Shown piece after piece: positions 35,326-46,500 of a stretch of 64,000 nucleotides of DNA. Positions within the stretch are counted from its first letter, which is position 1. Every line of letters starts with the position of its first letter. Position numbers and translations under genes: made by a program. The notes under the pieces are model-generated. The model was not told the DNA's origin, did not search any database, and saw only the letters and a program-made list of their open reading frames with translations. This DNA is from Cocos nucifera (lineage: Eukaryota > Streptophyta > Magnoliopsida > Arecales > Arecaceae): NCBI GenBank assembly GCA_006176705.1, contig QRFJ01000061.1, positions 168,743-232,742 on the forward strand. Reading direction: 5' to 3'.

Positions 35326-35752
35326 TTGCAGGCTACCTCTAGCACCATCGTCTTCCTCTAGCACCACTGTCGGTGACCCTCAGAGCTCTGTGCGATCTCC
35401 TCTCCATAGCCATAGGTATGATTTTATTTTTTTTAAATTTTATAATAATATTTATTAATTATTTATAATATTTATAATAATATTTATGATATTTATAATA
35501 AATATTATAAATATTTATTATAATTATTCATCGATCGTGGATCATGTCGGAGGATAAGAGAACTCTTGTCGATTGATTCTAGATCGTGCCGATGGATTTT
35601 GGGCTGGACCATATCAGCAGCCTTGAACCATGCCATGTCAGTGATCATGGATGATCCTGCACCATGCCGGTCGATAAGAAAATCCCTGTTGGTGGGTTCT
35701 GAGCCATGCCAGCAGTCATAAGCTGGGTTAATGTTCATTAACATTATATGAG

Positions 35753-36700
35753 TTAATGTTCATTAATGTTGCAGATCATGATAGCACCAAAACACCATCT
35801 TGCATAGACCAAAATGTCTGGTATGTGGTGCAACTCTACTTGGAGGGAGAGGGAACCCTCCACGTTATGTACTATAACTTGTCAGATATTTATGACGAGC
35901 TCAACCTGTCCATGTAGACATATCAGAAAGAATAATCATCTATATTAACCAAAATGAATTTTTACAAATCTTAACATTGATTTTCAATGCAATATTTTCT
36001 AGATACTGCTTATTTTTTCTACTAGATATGTGCTTTAGTAAGCAATATTATTAGCAATGCTGCTTACCAAAGAACGTATCTAGTAGAAAAAATAGCAGTA
36101 TCTAGAAAATGTTATATTGAAAATCAATGTTAAGGTTTGTAAAAGTTTATTTTGATTAATTTAGATGATTATTTTTTTTGATATATTTACATGGACAGGT
36201 TGAGCTCGTCTTAGATATCCGATAAATTGCAGTACATGATGCGAAGGATTTTCTCTCCCTCCAGCGGAGTTGCACTGTAGACCAAGCATTTCAGTCAACA
36301 TAAAGCTCTGCATTTGAGTCGTAGACAGAGCATACTCCATCCATCTTCGCATCAGCTGCCCAGGAACCACCAGCATCTACTCCACCGACATCCGAGCTCC
36401 AACCCCTCCAGCTCTAGCTCCAGCTCCTCTAACTCATGCTCCATCTCCTCCCAGTGATGATGACTTAGATATAAATTTAACAAATTTTTGATATATTTTT
36501 TAAAAAAATATTATAATAAATTTTATTCAATAATAAAAGTTGAGCATTTTAAAAATATTCTTGTGTTTATAATATTTTTTTATGTTATATATATTTAACT
36601 ACATTTATCAGGTTAGAAAAAAAGATTAAAAATCTATATTTTTTTATTATTCAAAATCTATCGCATACTCACTTGACCTTTCCTATCAGCAGAGCATGAT
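35753..36700 (+). pseudogene. Partial duplicate of CACTA element 2 transposase gene
   Basis: The start (CATTAATGTTGCAGATCATGATAGCACCAAAA) copies 36802-36835. The end (36395-36660: the Pro-rich AlaProAlaPro segment, a GATGATGA acidic tail and the AT-rich trailer) copies 38500-38810. The middle was replaced by the palindrome. It is a deletion derivative lying in tandem before the fuller gene. Confidence 0.7.
35811..36291. repeat. Large palindrome in CACTA element 2
   Basis: Left arm 35811-36044 and right arm 36061-36291 are inverted copies around a loop of about 16 bases. Shared blocks include GAGCTCAACCTGTCCATGTA (left) with TACATGGACAGGTTGAGCTC (right), and TCTACTAGATA with TATCTAGTAGA. The arms contain a piece that looks like transposase coding sequence, so part of an exon was duplicated in inverse orientation. 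Confidence 0.85.
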
Positions 36701-36820
36701 GTAAGAGTATGGTAAGATTTATATAGACTCCAATTAGTTAGAGTCTGTTTATTGATACTCTATTAATATTATTATTCAACATGTTATATTGATTAATATT
36801 CATTAACGTTGTAGATCACG

Positions 36821-38638
36821 ATGGCACCGAAATGCCATCTAGCTTTCACCTCCGTCTATCGATGGGATATGCGGAGCTTTACATCTAAGTCGCAAACAGA
36901 GCATACTCCATCCACCTCCGCATCTACTGCTCAGGGACCATCGGCGTCTACTCCTCTACCGGCATCTACTCCTCTATTAGCATCTGAGCCTCCAGTGTCA
37001 GACACATCTCCGGCACATGCTCCATCCATCGATGAGTCTCTACTGACATCCACGTTGCACAATCCCATGGCCAATGAGTGCATATTTTTATTATATTATT
37101 TATTTATTTTTTATATAGTATTTATAAACTTATATATTTGTATAACGTATTTTCATTGTAGATGCATCATCTAGTCGAACATTTTGCAGTCCCACATGCA
37201 TGCTGCATGTGTGGAACCGCCAGCATCAGATGATGGTGCAGTATGATTTAGAGGAAAGGCCAGTAGAGAAGACCGTATGGAAGATGCATTCCTTTTTTGG
37301 AGTGCTTGTGAGGCGGTCCAACATCATTTCAGTATTGCCCATAAACTGACGATTGATGGATGCTGGTGTCAGGGACCAGGTGTGGAAGGAGACATGGGTA
37401 AGTGTATCTTAATTATATTTATGCATTTGATATGTTTATACTTTATTTGATTAGAATAATTTAGTAACTGATTTTTGATAATTTTATGTAGAGAAAGTAT
37501 AATTTTCTAGATCACGAGAGGGCTTGAGATGTCCGACTAAAAAAGATTGAAAAGTTGTACCGGAGCTACAAGATCAAGCTTCACAGAGGATGGCTCGAGC
37601 ACCGATGAGACACTCTAGAGGAACTTATTCCTTAAATATAGGACTATCCTCCGAATCAGTGGGAGGGGATGGTTAGACATTAGAGGAGTCAGGAGTTCGA
37701 GGTAAAATTTTTAACTTTTAAATTTATATACTTAAAATTATATTTAAATATTTTTTAAATATTTATTATTTATTTGAATACTTATTAGGCTACCTTCTAT
37801 TAGAATCAGAAGAATCGAACAGTCTAGGAGTACACGCACACTCTAGATCATGAGTCTATAGCCAGTCATATGCATAGAGAGGTAATAAATTTTGAATCTT
37901 ACTAGATAAATTAAATTAATATTTTTTTTTATATTTCTAATAAACTAATCCATTGTTATAGCTGATGAGAGATAAAGTGATGTCCAGTCATAGCGAGATC
38001 TTTCGATCTAGTCGTACGAATAAGAAGGGCAAGCTGATGAATGCCGCGATCGGAAGGATTTTTGTAAGTAATAAATATATTAGTATGATTAGTATTATAG
38101 CATTTCTTATAAAATTTTATTTAAATTTATAATTACATGAGCAGTTAGATACTCTCGCGAGCGAGGATCCGGATACCTCTAGCCCCCATGATCATCTATC
38201 TCAGGTCTTGGAGCTTGAGCACCCTAGGAGGACCGATGCAAGTTCGGACATACGTCAACGAGCTACTGGTCTGAGACTAGCATCTCTTCACATGCTTTTG
38301 ATGTCATTAGTTAGGAGTAGCTTGAGGAGGCATTGGCGCAGGCAGCTCAGGCTACGGCATGAATAGATCAGGCTATAGTATGGGCTGCTCACGCTGAGGA
38401 GCGCACATCTCATCTGGAGGGCATCCTGAGCGCCATGGTGATGAGGCTCAACATGCATTTTAAAGCTGACTTCGTGGGTTTTGAGAACATGTTGGCCGAC
38501 ATTCCAGCTCCAACTCCTATAGCTCCAGCCCCTCTAGCTCCAGCTCCTCCAACTCTGGCTTCAGCTCCAGCTTCAGCTCGTTCAACTCGTGCTCCATCTT
38601 TCGATGACGACGATGATGTAGATTTAGGAGACTTTTAA
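36821..38638 (+). pseudogene. CACTA element 2 transposase, Transposase_24-like, five or more exons
   Basis: A plant Ptta/En-Spm-type protein. The first exon (36821 on) is Ser/Thr/Pro-rich. Then come KLYRSYKIKLHRGWLEHR and YPPNQWEGMVRH (37550-37670), the core of the family, ATFYxNQKNRT and LDHESIASHMHRE, LMRDKVMSSHSEIFRSSRTN followed by KKGKLMNAAIGRIF (37962-38063), and a C-terminal LDTLASEDPDTSSPH. Introns with GT...AG ends fit between them: 37398-37491, 37702-37788, 37882-37961, 38064-38144. In-frame stops in the second and third coding segments mark it as dead. The last exon ends in a Pro/Ala and Asp-rich tail at 38638. Such proteins bind or act on CACTA ends; activity here is not expected. 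Confidence 0.75.
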
Positions 38639-39160
38639 TATATTTTTTTAAAAAAATATTATAATAAATTTTATTCGATAATCAAATTTGAGCATTTCAA
38701 AAAAATTCTTATATTTATAATATTTTTTTTCTTTTTTGTGTTATATATACCTCTGCATTTATCAGGTAAAATATATTAAAAATTTTATATTTTTTTATTA
38801 TTCAAAAGCTACGACAATGGTTGCAAAATCGCTGCCATAGGCGTGCCAAGCGCTGTCATTAATTATGTGCCAACCGCTACCATTAATCTATAGCAGTAGT
38901 TATAAAATCGTTGTATTAGACTTATGGTAGCGGTTAGAAAATCGCTGCAATAGCTCAACCTATGATAATGGTTTGAAAACTACCACCATAGGCTGTATGT
39001 GGTGGTGATTTGCATAACCACTGCAATAACCGTTATCATAGACCTACGACGATGGCCGCAATGGCAGCGGTTAGCTAATCGCTGTCATAGCCTAAACAGT
39101 AATTTTTTAGGCTGCGGCAGCAGTTATAAATCATTGTCGTAGTCCTGTTCTATAGTAGTA

Positions 39161-40114
39161 TATGGTTCTTCTATTGTTATCGCTAAACTATTTCATATAT
39201 TATATCAAGAGTGGAGGTTGTTCTCCAACCTATCAACTAGGAAACATGGGCTATCTATGATTGGCTAGGTATTGTTAGTGATATAGAACATCTTAGCATT
39301 CTATTAGAGGGCTTCAATGTGCTACATGGTAGTGCATAACGTCCTACATTTCTATTTGATGAATTAGCCTACATCTTGCTGTATCTTTAATTGGCCAAAA
39401 GATGTATCGTTTTAGGTTCACCATAGTCTTATCCACTCCAAAGTATTCCGCAACTTTTGAGATGTGAGTCTCTCAAATCCAATGTACCCTATTAGCAGCC
39501 TAGGGGATAAATAGACATGTCACCCATGTAGTATTCCATCCCTCAAGGTGAATTCTACTAGATAGATTTTTTGGATTTCTCCAACTCTTTTTGAAAATCT
39601 AAACTGTTGTCTATAGGTCCTTGTCCTCCTCAAAATAGACTAGTTAAATCTGCATTGAAACCAACAAATTGGGGACTACCGTTGTTAGAGAATCGGATAA
39701 TAAATCAACTATTTGCCTATGGCTCCTTTCTTATATTTGATTGTAAAGTTGAATTGCCATAAAGAAGATGTCAACTTCATGATATATCAAGCTTGCTACA
39801 GGTTGGACTATATATATATGGAGGAATTGAAGTGGTTTAAGATCTATGTGTGGTTGTCTCTTTGTCCAGCATGCATAGGATCTCTAATGCTTCATGATCT
39901 TATGTCGGGTGTACATCTCTTATTCATATGTTAAATAATTTAGTTGCAACCTCTGGAATATCTGAGCGACACATGTTACTAGTTTCCTATCCAGCTTGAG
40001 AATTACTTACAATGCATACTCTGATGCATCAACCTCAATCTTGAAGGATGCAATGTTAAGATAGGTACTTTGCGGATCTTATTCTTCGAAACGTGAAAAA
40101 TATCTTCAAGTTGT
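39161..40114 (-). pseudogene. Chromovirus-like gypsy RNase H and integrase N-terminus (broken)
   Basis: Reading the minus strand: FKIEVDASEYAL near 40060-40025 is the RNase H start; WQFNFTIKYKKGAIGK near 39765-39720 is the RNase H end; THISKVAEYFGVDKTMVNLK and RYIFWPIKD near 39465-39370 is the integrase zinc-binding region. Stops and frameshifts are frequent. The remnant continues across the copia insertion at 53472-53620, which carries the end of RT. It is a Ty3/gypsy fragment of chromovirus type, cut on the left by the CACTA element at 39160. Confidence 0.85.
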
Positions 40115-41437
40115 TGTTAGATATATGTGCCCTAGAAGCCAGAATTGGCTGACACTTGTAATACACTTCTAGGGGCAAAATTGTAATTTTGACTATAATT
40201 AATGAAATGGGTTATTTTCTATCACACATGTGTATTTAGTGTCTGTGATACATCCTTTGAGTTAATGGTAATGATAATTCATATTTTCAAGAGTTGAAAA
40301 TTTAAGACATGAATAATCATTATTAACTCATAAACAGCTCCCGACCATAGGATCATCACAAGGATGGTGATTGATCCGGAAGGTTGGTGTACGATCGCTT
40401 CTCTTTAGTAGGTGAGTCTTGAGTCTATGGTGTGGAGACACCGGAGCGAGAGTACAGGTACTCGTTAGAGAACGAGGGCACTGAGCGTGACCACCTCGAG
40501 TAGTCATTAGGAAGTCTACCTTCTCGTCAATGACTGACTCGATGCTGCAGTAGTGTGTCTGGTTCTTTGACCTGAGATGCATCGGCAGTTCACCTTGAGG
40601 GTGTTATAGTTTGACTACACCATTACTCGGACTCCTAGCCATATGGAACCCTGAGGTGTATGTTGGCTATGACATGTTCATTGTAGGAACTGGATTGCAT
40701 CAAGATGGGATCTATCTACCTCGGTGGTAGAGGAGTAGCCCTATGATGATCATGAGAATCAAGTCCTGAAGCCCATGGCCATGGCAGAGTGAAATAATAG
40801 AAAGAGTTTCTATTTAGATTTTCACATTGGACTCGAATCGAATGATTACATCATATGACAGAGACTAGGGTTTGACGAGTTCACCTTAACCCTAATCTGA
40901 TCGGGGCTCAAGATAGAAGAACTTAATCACATAGGTAGCTGCACCAAGAGGTTCGCATTCAGCTCTGATGGGTTGCCACCATATACTGCTAGGTGTCACT
41001 GGTGGATTTTGGGAGCAATTAGAATGATTTAGATGATCGATCATTCTAGCTGTTCGAATCAGAAGAGTTCTGATCCATCGAAAGGAGTTTCGATGATGTC
41101 TATGATAGAGATCATGACATATCCCATTACCATACAGAACTGAACCTAACTGGGTCACACAAACAAGGGTTTGAATCTGGTGATCATCAATTGAACTGAT
41201 CTAGTTCAATTGATCTGAATGAGATTCAATTAGGTTCAAGGAAATCGTGCTAGCACTCGATTGAACCTAACGTTCTTCTTTTACTATCATAAATAAGTTA
41301 TCCTGACTGAGCCAAAGGAGTTTGTGCTCAATCAGAGGCCTTCATATGGTCTGACTGGAGGTTGTCCAAGTCAGAATAGGTTATCTTATTTGTAAGACAT
41401 TACCTGCCATTTTTGGTCACCTGCCATTTCTTGTTCT

Positions 41438-41505
41438 TTGACTTTGGTCAAAAGTCTACCTTTGACTGGTCAAACGTTGACCATTGACCCTTTGACTTTT
41501 GACCA
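41438..41505 (+). promoter_or_regulatory. W-box cluster in copia LTR 1
   Basis: Within about 70 bases there are six TTGAC and two GTCAA cores, including GGTCAAACGTTGACC, an inverted pair. W-boxes (TTGAC[C/T]) bind WRKY factors. The cluster is about 310 bases upstream of the TATA box and is kept in LTRs 2 (45220-45287) and 3 (52512-52580). Confidence 0.6.
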
Positions 41506-41811
41506 CATGTCATGCACCTATTGGAGAGCTGGTGGGGGCTTGTCCCCCTGCCAGAACCTGGCAAGGAGAAGGGCGCACGCCAAGGGTGGCGTGAGCCCAA
41601 GTAGGAGGCGCCTAGGAGTCCTTGTTGGACAAGGACTCCACCTCCCTTTTGGATTCCAATCAAGAGTTCTACTAAGAATCCAGTTTGACTGGTCTTAGGC
41701 GCCCTCTAAGGAGGAATCCAGGGGTCTCTATTCCAACCAATCAGATTTAGATCTGATTTCACAAAGGGTTGTGATTGGTTGAGAGGAAGAGGAGTTGGAT
41801 CATAAGAGGTC

Positions 41812-41820
41812 TATAAATAA
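41812..41820 (+). promoter_or_regulatory. TATA box of copia LTR 1
   Basis: TATAAATAA, followed by GACCCTGCGCCC. Same sequence at 45594-45602 and 52885-52893 in the other LTRs. Confidence 0.65.
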
Positions 41821-42394
41821 GACCCTGCGCCCAACCCTAATCCTAAGTGAATTCAATGAGATTTCCCATGCCCCAAGGCTGCCTCTCCCCTCCTTCTCCA
41901 TGCCATAGTCTCTTCTCCCCTTGCTCTCCACGTCCAAAAGTGTTTTGGATTTAGTTTGGTGCGATTCAGATCAAGGAAAGGCGATCAAAAGCAAGAAGGC
42001 TGCGCTGCTGCAAAAGGACGACTACAGATCTTCAAAAGAGTTTTGAAGATCCTCCAGATCAGATCCAGATCTAATTTTTGGAGGTGTGATAGAGAAGAAG
42101 AGGTTCTCCAGATCCAACCCGAGTGGATACCAGTAGAGGCCAGGCGCTTGCGTGGCTAAGATCCAGAACCTTCCGCTGCAATCAGGATCATCTACAGGGT
42201 AATAGGATTACCCAAATCAGGTAAATTGAATTTGATTTAATTTATCTTATTTTATTTTATTTATTAAAATAATAAGAATCAGATCTGAAATATATCAAGA
42301 TCTGATTGAGATCAAGAGAAAATTTTTGAAATATATCTCTTGATCTAATCAGATCTGGACGAACCTGGACCGAAAATCAGGATTTCCCTTCAAC

Positions 42395-42406
42395 TGGTAT
42401 CAAAGC
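42395..42406 (+). other. Primer-binding site after copia LTR 1
   Basis: TGGTATCAAAGC, one mismatch from the initiator-Met site TGGTATCAGAGC, two bases after the LTR end. Confidence 0.9.
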
Positions 42407-43894
42407 CATGGTTCTAAATTATTTAGATCTGATTTTAATTTTATTTTAATTAGAAAATAAAGTGATTTTAGATGTCACATGAGATGTGATCAGATCTGAA
42501 ATCAAAAAAATTAAAATTAAATGATTTGGATCTAAGAACATGAAGATATGCATGACTAGTTCTAGAATAGAATAGTTCTATAGAATAGTTTTGCATGTCT
42601 TTGATTTAATCTGATTAAATCATATTTTAGATCTTCTTATTTACTATTTTTTGATATTATAAGTATTATAATAACATCTGATAAACAGCAAATAAAAATT
42701 ATTTAATTTTAAATATCATATGAGATATGATAGATGCATGACTAGACTAATTGTAGAATAGTTCTACATAATTGTCTAGATTAGAATTTATTTTGATTAG
42801 ATCAATTTAAATCTAATTTTTCAGATTATTATGTGATAATTTAGATCTAAAAACATGCATGAATTGATATATGAGATATATGCAAAATATGCCTTGATTA
42901 GATCTAAATTTGTATATGAGATATATGATATAGATCTATAACTGTTTTGTAGATTTACATGTTCCTGATTAAGGTGTTCCTCTTGGCCGTCCGATCATAA
43001 GAACGAAGAAGGGTTTAAAGGCCCTCTCTTTCCATTCGATGGGGTGTTCTTATGACGTGTAGGGGTGCTGCGTGTTCGTCCTTAATCAGAAACCCAAAAC
43101 TTATTTTCTGCAAAACCCTAGATCCTGAAACCCTAGGATTTATTGTGCATATTTTGTTTATGAACCCAACTTAATTAAGAATTAAGTTTATGGAATATTA
43201 ATTAGGTCTAAAATTGAGAATTTCAGATCTAAGACATATTCATAATACTGGGTTCGGGCTTGGGTAGCTCAATTAGGTCTAAGCGGTTGATCAAACCGAA
43301 TCAAGAGTTGGTTAGATGGGATCAACAATGCTTAAATTGACCAGCCTAATAGGATTAAGTCTGGGTCAAGATCGAGTCACGATCAAGCAAGACCTAATTA
43401 GGCTCAGAGGTTAGAGTCTGGATTATAGGCTAACCCAATTGGTTCTGACTCAACAATTTGGTGTCTAAGGTAAGTTTGGCACAGACGACCGACTGGTTTT
43501 TAATTGGAAGCTACTCGATCTGAATGCATTCTTGTGTGAGTTAACGGCATATTCCTTCCACCGGTCTCACTTACCTGGCCATATCTGTTGACACAGTTCT
43601 GATCCGAGGTGGTCAATAATCCGAGCTGACCCATGCCACTAGGTTAGTCATAATTGTTATGACTAAGCCAAGTCTAGTTTAATGAGACCTGAATCAATAC
43701 TCCCTAAGAAAAGATTAAGTCCGAGGTCTTCCACCATTGTAGACGTGCGGGCCCCTTCCCGGGGTTGATTGTTCTCGGCTGGAAATAGTGGCTCAGTTAC
43801 ACCGGAAAGACGCAACCATGTCTATTAGGCATTGGATGCTATGGGCTGGAAGATGAGTTGGGCTTAATATTTCGGATACGGTGAGAGACCCAAT
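42407..43894 (+). other. Copia leader (outer copy, truncated)
   Basis: Long untranslated leader without a gene. It ends at GAGACCCAAT where LTR 2 enters. The same leader is present uninterrupted on the minus strand at 49640-51200, where the site reads GAGACCAATTAGG. It holds a nested stem-loop at 42964-43090. Confidence 0.8.
42964..43090 (+). other. Nested stem-loop in copia leader
   Basis: Outer stem CTGATTAAGG / CCTTAATCAG and inner stem TCATAAGAAC / GTTCTTATGA enclose about 100 bases. The mirrored leader copy at 50805-50930 keeps both stems. This could be an RNA packaging or dimerisation signal; that role is inference. Confidence 0.5.
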
Positions 43895-46187
43895 TGTTAG
43901 ATATATGTGCCCTAGAAGCCAGAATTGGCTGACACTTGTAATACACTTCTAGGGGCAAAATTATAATTTTGACTATAATTAATGAAATGGGTTATTTTCT
44001 ATCACACATGTGTATTTAGTGTCTGTGATACATCCTTTGAGTTAATGGTAATGATAATTCATATTTTCAAGAGTTGAAAATTTAAGACATGAATAATCAT
44101 TATTAACTCATAAACAGCTCCCGACCATAGGATCATCACGAGGATGGTGATTGATCCGGAAGGTTGGTGTACAATCGCTTCTCTTTAGTAGATGAGTCTT
44201 GAGTCTACGGTGTGGAGACACCGGAGCGAGAGTACAGGTACTCGTTAGAGAATGAGGGCACTGAGCGTGACCACCTCGAGTAGTCATTAGGGAGTCTACC
44301 TTCTCGTCAATGACTGACTCGATGCTGCAGTAGTGTGTCTGGTTCTTTGACCTGAGGATGCATCGGCAGTTCACCTTGAGGGTGTTATAGTTTGACTACA
44401 CCATTACTCGGTCTCCTAGCCATATGGAACCCAGAGGTGTATGTTGGCTATAGCATGTTCATTGTAGGAACTGGATTGCATCAAGATGGAATCTATCTAC
44501 CTCGGTGGTAGAGGAGCAGCCCTATGATGATCATGAGAATCAAGTCCAGAAATCCATGGCCATGGTAGAGTGAAATAATAGAAAGAGTTTCTATTTAGAT
44601 TTTCACATTGGACTCGAATCGAATGATTACATCATATGACAGAGACTAGGGTTTGACGAGTTCACCTTAACCCTAATCTGATCGGGGCTCAAGATAGAAG
44701 AACTTAATCACACAGGTAGCTGCACCAAGAGGTTCGCATTCAGCTCTGATGGGTTGCCACCATATACTGCTAGGTGTCACTGGTGGATTTTGGGAGCAAT
44801 TAGAATGATTTAGATGATCGATCATTCTAGCTGTTCGAATCAGAAGAGTTCTGATCCATCGAAAGGAGTTTCGATGATGTCGATGATAGAGATCATGACA
44901 TATCCCATTACCATACAGAACTGAACCTAACTGGGTCACACAAACAAGGGTTTGAATCTGGTGATCATCAATTGAACTGATCTAGTTCAATTGATCTGAA
45001 TGAGATTCAATTAGGTTCAAGAAAATCGTGCTAGCACTCGATTGAACCTAACGTTCTTCTTTTACTATCATAAATAAGTTGTCCTGACTGAGCCAAAGGA
45101 GTTTGTGCTCAATCAGAGGCCTTCATATGGTCTGACTGGAGGTTGTCCAAGTCAGAAAAGGTTGTCTTATTTTGTAAGACATTACCTGCCATTTTTGGTC
45201 ACCTGCCATTTCTTGTTCTTTGACTTTGGTCAAAAGTCTACCTTTGACTGGTCAAACGTTGACCATTGACACTTTGACTTTTGACCACATGTCATGCACC
45301 TATTGGAGAGCTGGTGGGGGCCTGTCCCCCTGCCAGAACCTGGCAAGGAGAAGGGCGCACGCCAAGGGTGGCGTGTGCCCAAGTTAGGAGGCGCCTAGGA
45401 GTCCTTGTTGGACAAGGACTCCATCTCCCTTTTGGATTCCAATTCAGAGTTCTCCTAAGAACCAACTTTGACTGGTCTTAGGCACCCTCTAAGGAGGAAT
45501 CCAGGGGACTCTATTCCCACCAATCAGATTTAGATCTGATTTCACAAAGGGTTGTGATTGGTTGGGAAGAAGAGGAGTTGGATCACAAGAGTCTATAAAT
45601 AAGACCCTGCGCCCAACTCAAACTAAGATGATCCAATGAATCACAATTCCCCACGCCCCAAGGCTGCCTCTCCCCTCCTTCCTCCATGCCAAACCACCTT
45701 CTCCCCTTGCTCTCCACATCCAAAAGGTAGTTTTGGATTTTTGGTTGGTGCGATTCAGATCAAAGAAAGGCGATCAAAAGCTAGAAGGCTGCGCTGCTGC
45801 AAAGGACGACTGCTGATCTTCAAAAGAGTTTTGAAGATCCTCCAGATCAGATCCAGATCTAATTTTTGGAGGATGTGATAGAGAAGAAGAGGATCTCCAG
45901 ATCCAACCCGAGTGGATACCGATAGAGGCCAGGCGCTTGCGTGGCTAAGATCCAGAACCTTCCGCTGCAATACAGGATCATCAACGGGTAATAGGATTAC
46001 CCAAATCAAGGTAAATTAAATTTGATTTAATTTATCTTTTTTTATTTTATTTATTAAAATTAATAAGAATCAGATCTGAAACATATCAAGATCTGATTAG
46101 GATCAAGAGAAAATTTTTTTTGAAATATATCTCTTGATCTAATCAGATCTGGACGAACCTGGACCGGGAAATCAGGATTTCCCTTCA
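43895..46187 (+). repeat. Copia LTR 2 (nested 5' LTR)
   Basis: Same family and orientation as LTR 1; starts TGTTAGATATATG, ends CCCTTCA, followed by primer site TGGTATTAGAGC (46190-46201). It slightly differs from LTRs 1 and 3 (for example ATTGACAC in place of ATTGACCC). Confidence 0.95.
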
Positions 46188-46189
46188 AC

Positions 46190-46201
46190 TGGTATTAGAG
46201 C
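46190..46201 (+). other. Primer-binding site after copia LTR 2
   Basis: TGGTATTAGAGC, initiator-Met type with one C-to-T change. About 270 bases of leader follow, ending at AACATCTGA before the gap. Confidence 0.9.
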
Positions 46202-46475
46202 CATGGTTCTAGATTGTTTAGATCTGATTTTAATTTTATTTTAATTAGAAAATAAAGTGATTTCAGATGTCACATGAGATGTGATCAGATCTAAAATCAG
46301 AAAAATTAAATTAAATGATTTGGATCTAAGAACATTAAGATATGCATGACTAGTTCTAGAATAGAATAGTTCTATAGAATAGTTTTGCATGTCTTTAATT
46401 TAATCTGATTAAATCATATTTTAGATCTTCTTATTTACTATTTTCTGATATTATAAGTGTTATAATAACATCTGA

Positions 46476-46500
46476 NNNNNNNNNNNNNNNNNNNNNNNNN
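46476..46500. other. Assembly gap (25 N)
   Basis: Unknown bases. The leader before the gap (ends ...ATAACATCTGA) continues logically with the reverse complement of the sequence ending at about 51202 (ATAAACAGC...), not with 46501. Confidence 1.

Larger units (their letters stand above)
34531..39160 (+). mobile_element. CACTA-type element 2
   Basis: The left end is CACTACTATAGACTAATGG; the right end (reverse strand) is TACTACTATAGAACAGG, so the terminal repeat is about 12 bp with the last base changed. Flanks AAT and TAT are an imperfect 3-bp duplication. Both subterminal regions (34545-34615 and 38815-39135) are full of TGGCAGCGGTT / AACCGCTGCCATA motifs in both orientations. Between them lie a C/T tract, a long palindrome and a multi-exon transposase. 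The chromovirus remnant starts at 39161. Confidence 0.85.
40115..42392 (+). repeat. Copia LTR 1 (outer 5' LTR)
   Basis: Starts TGTTAGATATATG and ends CCCTTCA. TATAAATAA at 41812-41820 is the likely TATA box. Eight TTGAC/GTCAA cores lie at 41438-41505. Minus-strand ORFs of 84-88 codons (40328-40582, 40892-41158) repeat in all LTRs only because the LTRs are alike. Confidence 0.95.

Noticed and set aside
34760..35458. 232-codon Ser/Leu/Phe-rich ORF and Arg/Glu-rich ORF on the other strand
   Set aside because: Both are products of the long pyrimidine tract, with no domain pattern.
40328..40582. 84-88-codon minus-strand ORF (MHLRSKNQ...) in each copia LTR
   Set aside because: Same reason: LTR identity, not selection. 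One copy has a different start because of a single inserted base.
40892..41158. 88-codon minus-strand ORF present three times (also 44673-44939 and 51966-52232)
   Set aside because: It is repeated only because it lies in three copies of the same LTR. The codon pattern shows no protein-like features, and it runs antisense to LTR transcription.
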